Positions 1 through 8,309 of a DNA stretch of 64,000 nt are shown here, in pieces. The notes under the pieces were generated by a model that did no database searches, had not been told where the DNA came from, and was given only the letters and a program-made list of their open reading frames with translations. The position numbers and the translations under genes were made by a program. The DNA is from JABCZZ01 sp964454545 (GTDB taxonomy: Bacteria; Pseudomonadota; Alphaproteobacteria; Rickettsiales; JABCZZ01): NCBI GenBank assembly GCA_964454545.1, contig CAYVTI010000004.1:1-64000 (forward strand). Direction: 5' to 3'. Position 1 is the stretch's first letter; every line of letters starts with the position of its first letter.

Positions 1-1135
1 ATTTCATCGCCGTGGTAAGATTGGAATCAGTGCCGGGAAACTTTTCAAAGGTAAAACGCGGGATTTTGGTCACGATATAGTCGATGGAAGGTTCGAAAGA
101 GGCTGGAGTGACTTTGGTCACGTCATTCAGTATCTCATCGAGCGTATATCCTACTGCCAGCTTGGCAGCGACTTTGGCGATTGGGAAGCCCGTCGCCTTG
201 GAGGCAAGCGCGGAAGAACGTGAAACACGTGGATTCATCTCGATTACCACCATACGCCCATTCACAGGGTTGACTGCAAACTGCACATTGGAACCACCGG
301 TATCCACACCGATTTCGCGTAGCACTGCAATTGAGGCATCACGCATAATCTGGTATTCTTTATCGGTAAGCGTCAGCGCCGGGGCAACAGTAATGGAATC
401 TCCAGTATGGACGCCCATCGGGTCAACATTCTCTATGGAGCATACGATAATGCAGTTGTCCACCTTATCACGCACCACTTCCATTTCATACTCTTTCCAG
501 CCCAGAAGCGACTCATCAATCAACACTTCATTGGTCGGCGACGCATCAAGACCGCTTGCGACAATCTGCTCAAACTCTTCTTCCGTATAGGCAATGCCAC
601 CGCCTGTGCCGCCCATTGTAAATGATGGACGGATAATCGCAGGAAGCCCGATTATGCGCAACACCTTGCGCGCTTCTTTCAATGAATGAACGATAGCATT
701 TCTTGCCACATTCAGGCCAATACGCTCCATCGCTTCATTAAACAGCTGCCTGTTTTCGGCCTTGTTAATGGAATCGAGCTTTGCGCCAATCATCTCGACG
801 TTGAATTTCTCCAGCGTGCCATTTTCGGCAAGCGCCTTGGCGCAATTAAGCGCGGTTTGTCCCCCCATAGTCGGGAGCAACGCGTCCGGGCGTTCTTTTT
901 CTATGATTTTGGCGACGAATTCCGGCGTTATCGGCTCGATGTATGTCGCATCCGCCAGTTCCGGATCGGTCATGATGGTAGCCGGATTGGAATTGATCAG
1001 GATGACTCTGTACCCTTCGGCTTTCAGTGTTTTGCAGGCCTGCGTGCCCGAATAATCGAATTCGCACGCCTGCCCGATGATGATGGGACCTGCGCCGATG
1101 ATAAGAATGGATTTTATGTCACTGCGTTTTGGCAT
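1..1135 (-). CDS. carB: Carbamoyl-phosphate synthase large subunit, N-terminal part (cut by window edge)
   Basis: Makes carbamoyl phosphate from bicarbonate, ammonia (delivered by CarA) and two ATP, for arginine and pyrimidine synthesis in the cytoplasm. Only the first 378 or so residues are present. The protein begins MPKRSDIKSILIIGAGPI, and the first ATP-grasp domain is recognisable by the loop FTMGGTGGGIAY and the metal/ATP segment EMNPRVSRSSALASKATGF. The ATG at 1135 lies inside the last codons of the upstream methyltransferase gene (17-nt overlap), so the two are translationally coupled. The carboxy-terminal half lies beyond base 1. Confidence 0.97.
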   Translation of the reverse strand, partial: MPKRSDIKSILIIGAGPIIIGQACEFDYSGTQACKTLKAEGYRVILINSNPATIMTDPELADATYIEPITPEFVAKIIEKERPDALLPTMGGQTALNCAKALAENGTLEKFNVEMIGAKLDSINKAENRQLFNEAMERIGLNVARNAIVHSLKEARKVLRIIGLPAIIRPSFTMGGTGGGIAYTEEEFEQIVASGLDASPTNEVLIDESLLGWKEYEMEVVRDKVDNCIIVCSIENVDPMGVHTGDSITVAPALTLTDKEYQIMRDASIAVLREIGVDTGGSNVQFAVNPVNGRMVVIEMNPRVSRSSALASKATGFPIAKVAAKLAVGYTLDEILNDVTKVTPASFEPSIDYIVTKIPRFTFEKFPGTDSNLTTAMK

Positions 1136-1946
1136 CTCTTGCTTCTTCCATTTCTTTTAATCTCTTGCACGCCAGTTCAAAAAATTCTTTTTCAGTCTCG
1201 ATCCCTATAAAATTCCGCCCATTCATAACCGCCGCAACTCCCGTAGTACCGCTGCCCATAAACGGATCGAGTATCATATCCCGCTCTTTGGTGCATGCTT
1301 TCACGATGCGCTCTAACAGCGAAAGAGGTTTCTGTGTAGGGTGTTTTCCGTTTTTCTTTTCGGAGCTCCTCGGCGTTCCTATCGCCCATACACTGCGCAT
1401 CTGCTTATCAGGCTTTTTGAACGTATCTTCCGGGAAGTCACCACCCTTTATGCTCTCATAATTAAACGTATGCCTGGCTCTTGAGTCTTTACGTGCCCAG
1501 ATAAGCGTTTCGTGGCTTGCAGTAAAGAAACGGCAGGAAAGATTCGGGCTGGCATTGGGCTTAAACCAGATAATGTCATTCAGTATATGGAAATTCTGCA
1601 ACTGGAGCGCATATCCGCAGGCGTAGATGCTATGGTAGGTGCCGCTCACCCAAATGGTGCCGGACGGCTTCAACACGCGGCGGCATTTCTCAATCCAGAG
1701 CTTATGAAACAGGAAATCTTCTTCGCTACCTTTGCTTTCATCCCACTTGCCCTTGTTCACGCTCACCATGCGGCCGGAATGGCAGGTAATGCCGTTATTG
1801 GAGAGATTGTAGGGCGGATCAGCGAATATCATATCCACTGAATCTTCCGGCAAGGTATCGAGGATATGAAGGCAGTCTTCATTAAAAAGTTTTATGGCTA
1901 CATCAGTCTGAGAGCGGGGGGATTGTAAGGCAGCTTTGGTAGCCAT
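1119..1946 (-). CDS. Adenine-specific DNA methyltransferase, DpnA-like (beta class)
   Basis: Transfers a methyl group from S-adenosylmethionine to adenine N6 in DNA. The beta-class order of motifs is visible: catalytic motif IV DPPYNL near residue 45, followed by a target-recognition region, then the SAM-binding motif I DPFMGSGTTGVAA near residue 230. GKHPTQKP precedes motif I. The NGG..VSV.KG.WD stretch and the length of 275 residues resemble DpnA-type GATC methylases from memory; the protein lacks the C-terminal extension of CcrM. Site specificity is inference. ATG 1946 is preferred (AGAGG ten bases upstream); a GTG at 1952 overlaps the carA stop. It sits between carA and carB, overlapping carB by 17 nt, with no restriction gene alongside. 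Confidence 0.9.
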   Translation of the reverse strand: MATKAALQSPRSQTDVAIKLFNEDCLHILDTLPEDSVDMIFADPPYNLSNNGITCHSGRMVSVNKGKWDESKGSEEDFLFHKLWIEKCRRVLKPSGTIWVSGTYHSIYACGYALQLQNFHILNDIIWFKPNASPNLSCRFFTASHETLIWARKDSRARHTFNYESIKGGDFPEDTFKKPDKQMRSVWAIGTPRSSEKKNGKHPTQKPLSLLERIVKACTKERDMILDPFMGSGTTGVAAVMNGRNFIGIETEKEFFELACKRLKEMEEARDAKTQ

Positions 1947-1948
1947 AA

Positions 1949-3175
1949 TCACGCCGCCTCTGCGCGTTTGCTCATGACGTTCACAAACTCCTCAAAAAGA
2001 TACATGCTGTCATGTGGTCCGGGGGAACTCTCAGGATGATACTGGACGCTGAATACCGGCTTGCCTTTGAGCCGCATCCCCTCGACGGATCCATCAAACA
2101 ATGAACGATGTGTCACAATCACGTTTTTCGGCAGACTGTCCTCGCGCACGACAAAGCCGTGGTTCTGGCTGGTTATTTCCACCCTGCCGGTTTCCAGGTT
2201 CTTCACCGGATGGTTGGCGCCACGGTGTCCCTGATGCATTTTTTCCGTCTTGCCGCCAAGCGCGAGGGCAAGCATCTGGTGACCAAGGCAAATGCCAAAC
2301 ACCGGCAACCCTATATCGATCATTTTCTGGATCACCGGAACCGCATATCTTCCCGTGGCAGCGGGATCGCCTGGACCGTTGGAGAGGAAAACGCCATCCG
2401 GTTTCAGGGATAGTATATCTTCTGCCGTCGCTCCCGCAGGCACGACAGTGACCTCACAGCCAAAACTCGTGAGACAGCGCAGGATATTAAGTTTCTCACC
2501 GTAATCTATCGCTACCACATGGAAACTGGTTTCAGGCTGTTTTTTATCCAAAGTCAGTGACCAGCGCGGTTCCTGCCATTCATAATTTTTCCTTGTACTG
2601 ACAGCCTTTGCAAGCTCCATGCCATTAAGAGACGGATGTTTTTCCAGCTTCTTTTTCGCTTCCTCGGTATGCGCCGCCGTCAACGGCTTATCCTGGCTTA
2701 TTATCACGGCGTTCTGCGCTCCGAATTTTCGTATATGCCTTGTAAGCGCACGTGTATCCACGCCGCAAATGCCGCTTATCTTCTTTTTAATCAACCACTC
2801 ATTAAGATGGCCTGCAGAACGGAAGCTGGATGGATTGGTTATAGGCTCCCGGATGACCAGGCCGCATGCTCCCATGTGAAGCCGGGGAGTCGGGAAATCT
2901 GGAAGTCCGGAAGGATTACTGTTTTCCCGCATTCCGGATTCTATATCCTCCTCATTGCAGCCGACATTGCCGATATGCGGAAAGGTAAACGTAATGATCT
3001 GGCCATTATAGGAAGGATCCGTAAGGACTTCCTGGTATCCCGTCATGGCGGTGTTAAAGCATATCTCGCCGAAGACGGCGCCGGTTGCGCCTATCGCCTG
3101 TCCATAAAAAATTCTGCCGTCCGCAAGCAACAAGGCTGCGTTCAAAGAAGGCAGGGCGCTATGGTCTTCAGGCAT
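1949..3175 (-). CDS. carA: Carbamoyl-phosphate synthase small subunit (glutaminase)
   Basis: Hydrolyses glutamine and channels ammonia to CarB. The N-terminal CarA domain is followed by a class I glutamine amidotransferase domain from about residue 218, with catalytic Cys296 in GICLGHQ and His380/Glu382 in YHPESSPGPHDS. At 408 residues it is longer than usual: between IGNVG (about residue 72) and GLVIRE (about residue 105) there are some 14-18 extra residues, including NPSGLPDFPTPRLH, encoded by a stretch with inverted repeats. It is first in the carA-methyltransferase-carB unit; the stop is 2 nt from the next ATG. Confidence 0.97.
   Translation of the reverse strand: MPEDHSALPSLNAALLLADGRIFYGQAIGATGAVFGEICFNTAMTGYQEVLTDPSYNGQIITFTFPHIGNVGCNEEDIESGMRENSNPSGLPDFPTPRLHMGACGLVIREPITNPSSFRSAGHLNEWLIKKKISGICGVDTRALTRHIRKFGAQNAVIISQDKPLTAAHTEEAKKKLEKHPSLNGMELAKAVSTRKNYEWQEPRWSLTLDKKQPETSFHVVAIDYGEKLNILRCLTSFGCEVTVVPAGATAEDILSLKPDGVFLSNGPGDPAATGRYAVPVIQKMIDIGLPVFGICLGHQMLALALGGKTEKMHQGHRGANHPVKNLETGRVEITSQNHGFVVREDSLPKNVIVTHRSLFDGSVEGMRLKGKPVFSVQYHPESSPGPHDSMYLFEEFVNVMSKRAEAA
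2881..2940. repeat. Quasi-palindromic segment translated inside carA
   Basis: This stretch encodes the extra CarA residues. It holds two interleaved perfect 7-bp inverted repeats, CGGGAAA (2891-2897) with TTTCCCG (2923-2929) and TCCGGAA (2906-2912) with TTCCGGA (2932-2938). It also has a diverged tandem repeat, GGGAGTCGGGAA followed by TGGAAGTCCGGAA. The style matches the repeats at 29.6, 37.3 and 63.6 kb. Reading it as an inserted palindromic element is inference. Confidence 0.45.
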
Positions 3176-3203
3176 TTAGGAAATGACTCCAAGAATTTTG
3201 CGG

Positions 3204-3232
3204 ACTTTAAGGGCAAAGGCGCGCCCTGTCAA
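3204..3232 (-). promoter_or_regulatory. Candidate sigma-70 promoter for carA
   Basis: On the minus strand a perfect TTGACA (-35, bases 3232-3227) is followed after 17 nt by TAAAGT (-10, bases 3209-3204). This would start transcription about 20 nt upstream of the carA ATG at 3175. Confidence 0.45.
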
Positions 3233-3352
3233 GCGGGTCTTGGAGATATGCGGGATTTATCTTGCGGCAATGAATTTTGGTTTTAATCTTAGGAATAATA
3301 AGTGCTATAACTTTTTAAAATAAAGCCATGACTTAACTTGCTCATTACGATT

Positions 3353-3384
3353 TTAATCAAAGATTAATCTGACTGGCATATAAT
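3353..3384 (+). promoter_or_regulatory. Promoter region of ppk with a CtrA-type TTAA-N7-TTAA box
   Basis: TTAA (3353-3356), seven bases, TTAA (3364-3367) matches the CtrA half-site layout known from alphaproteobacteria. A perfect TATAAT follows at 3379-3384, and the place of the -35 is occupied by the TTAA box rather than by a good TTGACA, as in CtrA-activated promoters. ppk starts at 3408. Binding by CtrA is inference. Confidence 0.45.
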
Positions 3385-3407
3385 TTGTCTTAATAAGAGA
3401 CTATGAT

Positions 3408-5582
3408 ATGAAGATAATTCCCATGCATCCCGATAAACATATAACGCTCAATTCCAAAGAACGCTTCATAAACCGCGAACTGTCCTGGCTTGCCTTCAAC
3501 GAGCGCGTGCTTGAACTGGCGGAGAATAAATCCAACCCTTTGCTGGAACGGGTTAATTTCCTGGCCATTTCATCGGCCAATCTGGATGAATTTACCATGG
3601 TGCGCGTGGCGGGCCTGATGGATCACATGCAGCTGAACTCCAGCCTGATGAGCGATGACGGCCTGACGCCAGGTGAACAGCTTGCGCTTATAGATGAGCG
3701 CATCAACCATATTACAAACTGGCAGCAGAAAATCTGGAGCAATCTGCATAAAGAGCTTGCGGATAATGGCATAAAGATTGTCCGCAGCAAGGAGCTTACT
3801 TCTTCCGAAATAAAGTGGCTTAAAAAGTATTTTATTGAAAATATCTATCCCGTGCTTACCCCGATAGCGATTGACCCGGCCCATCCCTTCCCTTTTCTGC
3901 CCAACCTCGGATTGGCGCAGCTTTTCCTGTTTGCGCGTGGCAAGAGAAAAGGCGAGCAGGTTGCCGTTATCCCATTCCCGCAAAAGCTGCCACGCTTTAC
4001 CGCACTGCCCTCGCTGAAGAGAAAACATAATGAAACCCGCTATATCAGACTGGAGGATATCATAGAACTCAACTGGAATGTCCTGTTTCCGCGCTCGGAA
4101 AAACTCGCTTCCTCGCTGCTGCGCATCATACGCGATTCCGATCTCGACATTGCGGATGAAGCGGATGATCTCGTGCGTTATTTCGAACGCGCCGTCAAAC
4201 GCCGCAAGCGCGGCAAGATCGTACGCATAAAAATCTCTGCGGATACGCCTGATAACCTCCGGCAGTTCGTGATATCGCAAATGAAGGTGGAATCGGAGAA
4301 CATTATATCCACGCAAGGCATGATAGGCATTGCAAGCCTCTCCGAAATATGCGGGATTAACCGGCCGGAGCTTAAATATCCTCAATATACCGTGCGCTTC
4401 CCGGAGCGCATAAGCGATTATAACGGTGATTATTTTGCGGCGATTGAAGCCAAGGACATGGTAGTCCATCATCCGTTTGAAAGCTTTGATGTCGTCGTCC
4501 AGTTCCTGAAGCAGGCGGCATGCGATAAGGATGTCATTTCCATTAAGCAGACGCTTTACCGTACCAGTCATGACTCCCCGATTGTACAGGCGTTGATTGA
4601 AGCGGCGGAAGCCGGAAAATCGGTGACGGCTGTGGTTGAACTTAAGGCGCGCTTTGATGAAGAAGCCAATATCAAATGGGCGCGCGATCTGGAACGTGCC
4701 GGGGCGCAGGTAGTATATGGGTTTGTGCATCTTAAAACCCATAACAAGGTTTCGCTTATTACCCGCCGCGTGGATGGAAAGTTGCGTTCCTACGTGCATT
4801 TCGGTACCGGGAACTATCATCCCACGACGGCAAAACTCTATACCGACCTGTCCTTCTTCACCTGTGACTCGCAGATTTGCTATGACGTTGCGCAGCTCTT
4901 CAATTTCCTGACCGGCTACGCTCCCCCGCAATCGCTTAAAAAATTCGTTCTCGCACCACAGGATATGCGCGACCGGATAATTAAGCTGATTGAAAAAGAA
5001 ATTGCCCATGCAAAAGCCGGGAGGCCAGCCGCGATCTGGGCTAAAATGAATGCGCTTGTCGATCCGAAAGTCATCGACATGCTTTACAAGGCTTCGCAGA
5101 ACAACGTGAAAATCGAGCTCATCGTGCGCGGCATCTGCTGCCTGCGTCCCGGAGTTCCGGGCTTATCAGAAAATATCCGGGTAAAAAGCCTTGTCGGAAG
5201 GTTCCTGGAACATGCACGGATCTTCTGCTTCGGGAGCGGTCATCATTTGCCGTCGCCTGAAGCAAAGCTTTACATCTCTTCAGCGGACTGGATGCCGCGC
5301 AACTTTGACTGGCGTGTCGAAGCTATGATGCCGATCGAAAACCCGACCGTTCACAGCCAGATCATGGGACAGATCATGGTTGCCAACATCAAGGATGAGA
5401 AAAATTCATGGATATTGCAGCCGGACGGCAAATATAAACATGTCGCCGCAGGTGAAAACAGCTTCTCCGCACATGAATATTTCATGCATAATCCTTCCCT
5501 CTCCGGTCGCGGTAAAGCCCTCGCAAAAGGTAATAATGTCATGAAGGACATCTACCGTCTACATGAGAAGAAAGTCAATTAA
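3408..5582 (+). CDS. ppk1: Polyphosphate kinase
   Basis: Polymerises the gamma phosphate of ATP into inorganic polyphosphate. The 724 residues cover the N-terminal helical domain (FINRELSWLAFNERVLE), the head domain and the two phospholipase-D-like catalytic domains. The two histidines expected for PPK1 are His445 in KTHNKV and His602 in FLEHARIF; their 157-residue spacing equals that of E. coli His435/His592. HFGTGNYHP and the C-terminal SADWMPRN are also typical. Transcribed away from carA across a 232-bp intergenic region. No exopolyphosphatase gene is adjacent. Confidence 0.97.
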   Translation: MKIIPMHPDKHITLNSKERFINRELSWLAFNERVLELAENKSNPLLERVNFLAISSANLDEFTMVRVAGLMDHMQLNSSLMSDDGLTPGEQLALIDERINHITNWQQKIWSNLHKELADNGIKIVRSKELTSSEIKWLKKYFIENIYPVLTPIAIDPAHPFPFLPNLGLAQLFLFARGKRKGEQVAVIPFPQKLPRFTALPSLKRKHNETRYIRLEDIIELNWNVLFPRSEKLASSLLRIIRDSDLDIADEADDLVRYFERAVKRRKRGKIVRIKISADTPDNLRQFVISQMKVESENIISTQGMIGIASLSEICGINRPELKYPQYTVRFPERISDYNGDYFAAIEAKDMVVHHPFESFDVVVQFLKQAACDKDVISIKQTLYRTSHDSPIVQALIEAAEAGKSVTAVVELKARFDEEANIKWARDLERAGAQVVYGFVHLKTHNKVSLITRRVDGKLRSYVHFGTGNYHPTTAKLYTDLSFFTCDSQICYDVAQLFNFLTGYAPPQSLKKFVLAPQDMRDRIIKLIEKEIAHAKAGRPAAIWAKMNALVDPKVIDMLYKASQNNVKIELIVRGICCLRPGVPGLSENIRVKSLVGRFLEHARIFCFGSGHHLPSPEAKLYISSADWMPRNFDWRVEAMMPIENPTVHSQIMGQIMVANIKDEKNSWILQPDGKYKHVAAGENSFSAHEYFMHNPSLSGRGKALAKGNNVMKDIYRLHEKKVN

Positions 5583-5624
5583 CGCATTGATAATAATAAC
5601 TATATCTTGATAACACCACCTATT

Positions 5625-5660
5625 ACACAAGCAGTATATGGCCTTTCTCCTTGTGTTTTA
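5625..5660 (+). terminator. Weak candidate terminator after ppk
   Basis: ACACAAG (5625-5631) pairs with CTTGTGT (5650-5656) and is followed by TTTTA. The loop of 18 nt is long and the stem only 7 bp, so this is a weak call. Confidence 0.25.
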
Positions 5661-5717
5661 GCCGTTTTTACTGTACATTCCTGCCAGATTTCGCACTTCT
5701 CAAACATGGGATGGCTG

Positions 5718-7169
5718 ATGTTTAATTATGAAACGATCATAGACGATTTCTCAAATATCCGGGTGCTGTGCATAGGCGATATCATGCTCGACAAGTTCGT
5801 GTACGGGCAGGTTGACCGCATATCGCCGGAAGCCCCTATCCCGGTATTTTCCATCAAGGAAGAGCGGGTAATGCTGGGTGGTTCCGGGAACGTCACACGT
5901 AATCTCGTTTCGCTTGGCGCGCATACCACTCTTGTCTCCGTGATAGGCAATGATAAGACCGGGCGTGAAGTGGCGGCGATGGTAGGCAAGGAACCAAAAG
6001 TATTGCCGCTGCTGATTACTGAAAATGATCGTATAACCACTACCAAAACGCGTTACGTAGCGGGCAACCATCAAGTGCTGCGCGCCGATCAGGAGGTGCA
6101 GACCGCCATTACCGATGAAACCGCGCGTATGGTGATAGACAGCGTAATAAGCGAAATGGATAACGTAGATGTGGTTGTTATTTCTGATTACGGCAAGGGA
6201 TTGCTGACCCGGGCGGTTCTGCATACGATAATCCAGGCGGCGAATGAAAAGAAAAAGCCGGTGCTTGTTGATCCCAAATCACGCGATTTCAGCCTGTATT
6301 ACGGCGCAACCATCATAAGCCCCAACATGCATGAGCTGGCCAATGCAATGAACCATGAAGTAAGAACCGAGGCGGAAATAACGGAGGCAGCAAAAAGCCT
6401 CATGAATAATTATAATATCGCCAATGTCCTGGTCACGCGCAGCAAGGACGGCATGACGCTCATTAGCGATAATGGAGAAGCGCATAACATACGCGCGCGC
6501 GCGCATGAGGTGTATGACGTATCAGGCGCAGGAGATACGGCAATTGCAACACTTGCCCTTGGCATTGCGTCGAATTTATCCTTCAAGGACTCGGCCGTTA
6601 TCGCGAACGTAGCCGCCGGGGTAGTTGTCGGCAAGATTGGCACCGCTGTCATCACCACGCAGGATTTGAAGACCGAGCTTTTCGTTCATGAGAAAACTGC
6701 CGGGACGCACAAGATAATGACGCTTAACGACGCAATGGTGCAGGTAGACAGATGGAAACGCGAAGGCAGGATCGTCGGATTTACCAATGGCTGTTTCGAT
6801 CTCATGCATTCCGGGCATCTTACTATATTGAACGGGGTAAAGACCCAGTGCGATAAGCTGATAGTCGGATTAAACAGCGACGGATCAGTCAAGAGGTTGA
6901 AAGGCAAAAACAGGCCGATAAATGGGGAAATAGAACGCTCTCTGTTGCTCGCATCGCTTTCCGTCGTGGATATGGTGATTATCTTCGAAGAAGACACGCC
7001 GCTTAACCTGCTGGAAACCTTAAGGCCGGATATTCTGGCTAAGGGCGCCGATTACGAGAAACACCAGGTGGTAGGGCACGAGCTGGTCGAAAGTTATGGC
7101 GGCAAAATTGTGCTCGTACCTTTAAAAGAAGGCTACAGCACAACCAGCATCATAAAAAGAGTAGCTTAA
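5718..7169 (+). CDS. hldE: Bifunctional heptose-7-phosphate kinase / ADP-heptose synthase
   Basis: Supplies ADP-heptose for the LPS inner core: it phosphorylates heptose 7-phosphate at C1 and later adenylylates heptose 1-phosphate. The N-terminal ribokinase-like domain (to about residue 320) has GGSGNVTRNL and the catalytic loop DVSGAGDT; the C-terminal nucleotidyltransferase domain has GFTNGCFDLMHSGH, with the HxGH motif, and GLNSDGSVKRLKG. The frame stays open further upstream, but the conserved protein begins around MFNYETIIDDF, so ATG 5718 is chosen (483 residues, close to E. coli HldE at 477). Other envelope genes lie at 9.7-12 kb. Confidence 0.95.
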   Translation: MFNYETIIDDFSNIRVLCIGDIMLDKFVYGQVDRISPEAPIPVFSIKEERVMLGGSGNVTRNLVSLGAHTTLVSVIGNDKTGREVAAMVGKEPKVLPLLITENDRITTTKTRYVAGNHQVLRADQEVQTAITDETARMVIDSVISEMDNVDVVVISDYGKGLLTRAVLHTIIQAANEKKKPVLVDPKSRDFSLYYGATIISPNMHELANAMNHEVRTEAEITEAAKSLMNNYNIANVLVTRSKDGMTLISDNGEAHNIRARAHEVYDVSGAGDTAIATLALGIASNLSFKDSAVIANVAAGVVVGKIGTAVITTQDLKTELFVHEKTAGTHKIMTLNDAMVQVDRWKREGRIVGFTNGCFDLMHSGHLTILNGVKTQCDKLIVGLNSDGSVKRLKGKNRPINGEIERSLLLASLSVVDMVIIFEEDTPLNLLETLRPDILAKGADYEKHQVVGHELVESYGGKIVLVPLKEGYSTTSIIKRVA

Positions 7170-7390
7170 TTATTTTGCTTCTTATGCATCGGGATGGAAT
7201 ATCTCCCCGTAGGATGTTTCTTGTAGCAGGCGTCGGTTTTGCATTTCTTTTGTGCAAAACTAACCGTTTTTTCCCTCTTTGTACCCCCGGAACTATGACC
7301 TGAGCTATAGCGATTGCGGCTGGCATACGCGGGATCGCTAAACATGGACGCTGCAATAATCATAGTAAGCACAGCGAGAAACAGCTTCAT
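7166..7390 (-). CDS. Small secreted basic protein of unknown function
   Basis: 74 residues with a clear signal peptide (MKLFLAVLTMIIAASMF, likely cleaved after AYA) and a basic mature part of about 50 residues with two cysteines six residues apart (KKCKTDACYKK). It starts 9 nt after the pheA stop, with AGGG seven bases before its ATG, and is probably co-transcribed with pheA. Its stop overlaps the hldE stop from the other strand. No family recognised. The signal peptide and ribosome site make it likely to be real. Confidence 0.65.
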   Translation of the reverse strand: MKLFLAVLTMIIAASMFSDPAYASRNRYSSGHSSGGTKREKTVSFAQKKCKTDACYKKHPTGRYSIPMHKKQNN

Positions 7391-7399
7391 AAATCAGCC

Positions 7400-8251
7400 C
7401 TATTTATAGCGTTGCGGATCGGCAGGATACACGCCGATAATAGTCACTTTCTCGCAGAAGAACGCCAGTTCCTCAAGCGCAAGTTTCACTAGTTTTTCTT
7501 CCGGGTGGCCTTCAAAGGTAAGGAAGAACTGCGCTGCGGAGGAAACGCCTCCCGGAATATAACTTTCCAGCTTTATGATATTCACGCTGTTGGTGGCAAA
7601 TCCGCCCAACGCCTTATAGAGAGCAGCAGGAATATTACGCACGGTAAAAAGAAGGGTCGTCAGAATCTTATCGCTCTTCGGCGCAGGAATTTCCGCCATA
7701 CGTGAAATCGCAACGAATACGGTCACATTATCTTTGGAGTCTTCCACATGATCCTTCAGGCGCTGAAGGCCGTAAAGCTCTGCAGCTAACGTGGATGCAA
7801 TCGCCGCTTTCGACGAGTCGTTCCAGCCTGCGATATCCGCCGCCGCTTTGGCCGTATTGGAATAACTGACAGGATTAAGCTTCAACTCGCGCAAATGTTC
7901 CCGGCATTGCATCAGAGCCTGGGGATGCGAATAGACATCCCTTACGGTAGCGAGCGTTGCGCCTTTTGGCGCAAGCAGGTAATGCTCCACATGCTGAAAA
8001 TGTTCGGAAACGATGTGTAAATTCATTTTTGGCAACAGCTGGTGGATTTCGGCTACCCTTCCGGCATGCGAATTTTCAATCGGAATCATGCCAAGCGCCG
8101 CCCTGCCTTCGGCAACCGCCTGAAAGACATCGTCGAAGGAGGGACAAGCAAGCGTATGCATGTAGGGATATTTCTGACGGCAGGCCAGATCAGCATTCGC
8201 ACCTGCAACACCAGCGAATGCTATGGTATTTTCCGGATCGGGTTTAGCCAT
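7400..8251 (-). CDS. pheA: Prephenate dehydratase with ACT domain
   Basis: Converts prephenate to phenylpyruvate for phenylalanine synthesis. The periplasmic-binding-like catalytic domain occupies about residues 8-185 (GVAGANADLA, IPIENSHAGRV), and the regulatory ACT domain follows from about 200 (GGFATNSVNIIKLESY, the alphaproteobacterial form of the Phe-binding motif). No chorismate mutase domain is fused, as usual in this class. Odd point: the TRF motif of the active site reads NVTVF, so the arginine is replaced by valine while the threonine stays. Divergent from the ATP12 gene. Confidence 0.93.
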   Translation of the reverse strand: MAKPDPENTIAFAGVAGANADLACRQKYPYMHTLACPSFDDVFQAVAEGRAALGMIPIENSHAGRVAEIHQLLPKMNLHIVSEHFQHVEHYLLAPKGATLATVRDVYSHPQALMQCREHLRELKLNPVSYSNTAKAAADIAGWNDSSKAAIASTLAAELYGLQRLKDHVEDSKDNVTVFVAISRMAEIPAPKSDKILTTLLFTVRNIPAALYKALGGFATNSVNIIKLESYIPGGVSSAAQFFLTFEGHPEEKLVKLALEELAFFCEKVTIIGVYPADPQRYK

Positions 8252-8309
8252 ATTTTGACCTTTTTTATTATTGTGTTAACAGTGTCTAGCATAAATTAAC
8301 GGGGTTGGA

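Noticed and set aside
1119..1946. CcrM (GANTC cell-cycle methylase)
   Set aside because: The protein lacks the CcrM C-terminal extension and its motif IV surroundings resemble DpnA. CtrA-type boxes in the window do not decide this.
3570..5009. Open frame of 479 codons on the minus strand inside ppk
   Set aside because: It is antisense to a strongly conserved gene, its product shows no domain, and codon bias on the ppk strand explains the lack of stops.
5607..5717. N-terminal extension of hldE from a TTG
   Set aside because: The added 37 residues do not resemble the family and the start codon is rare; ATG 5718 gives the expected length.
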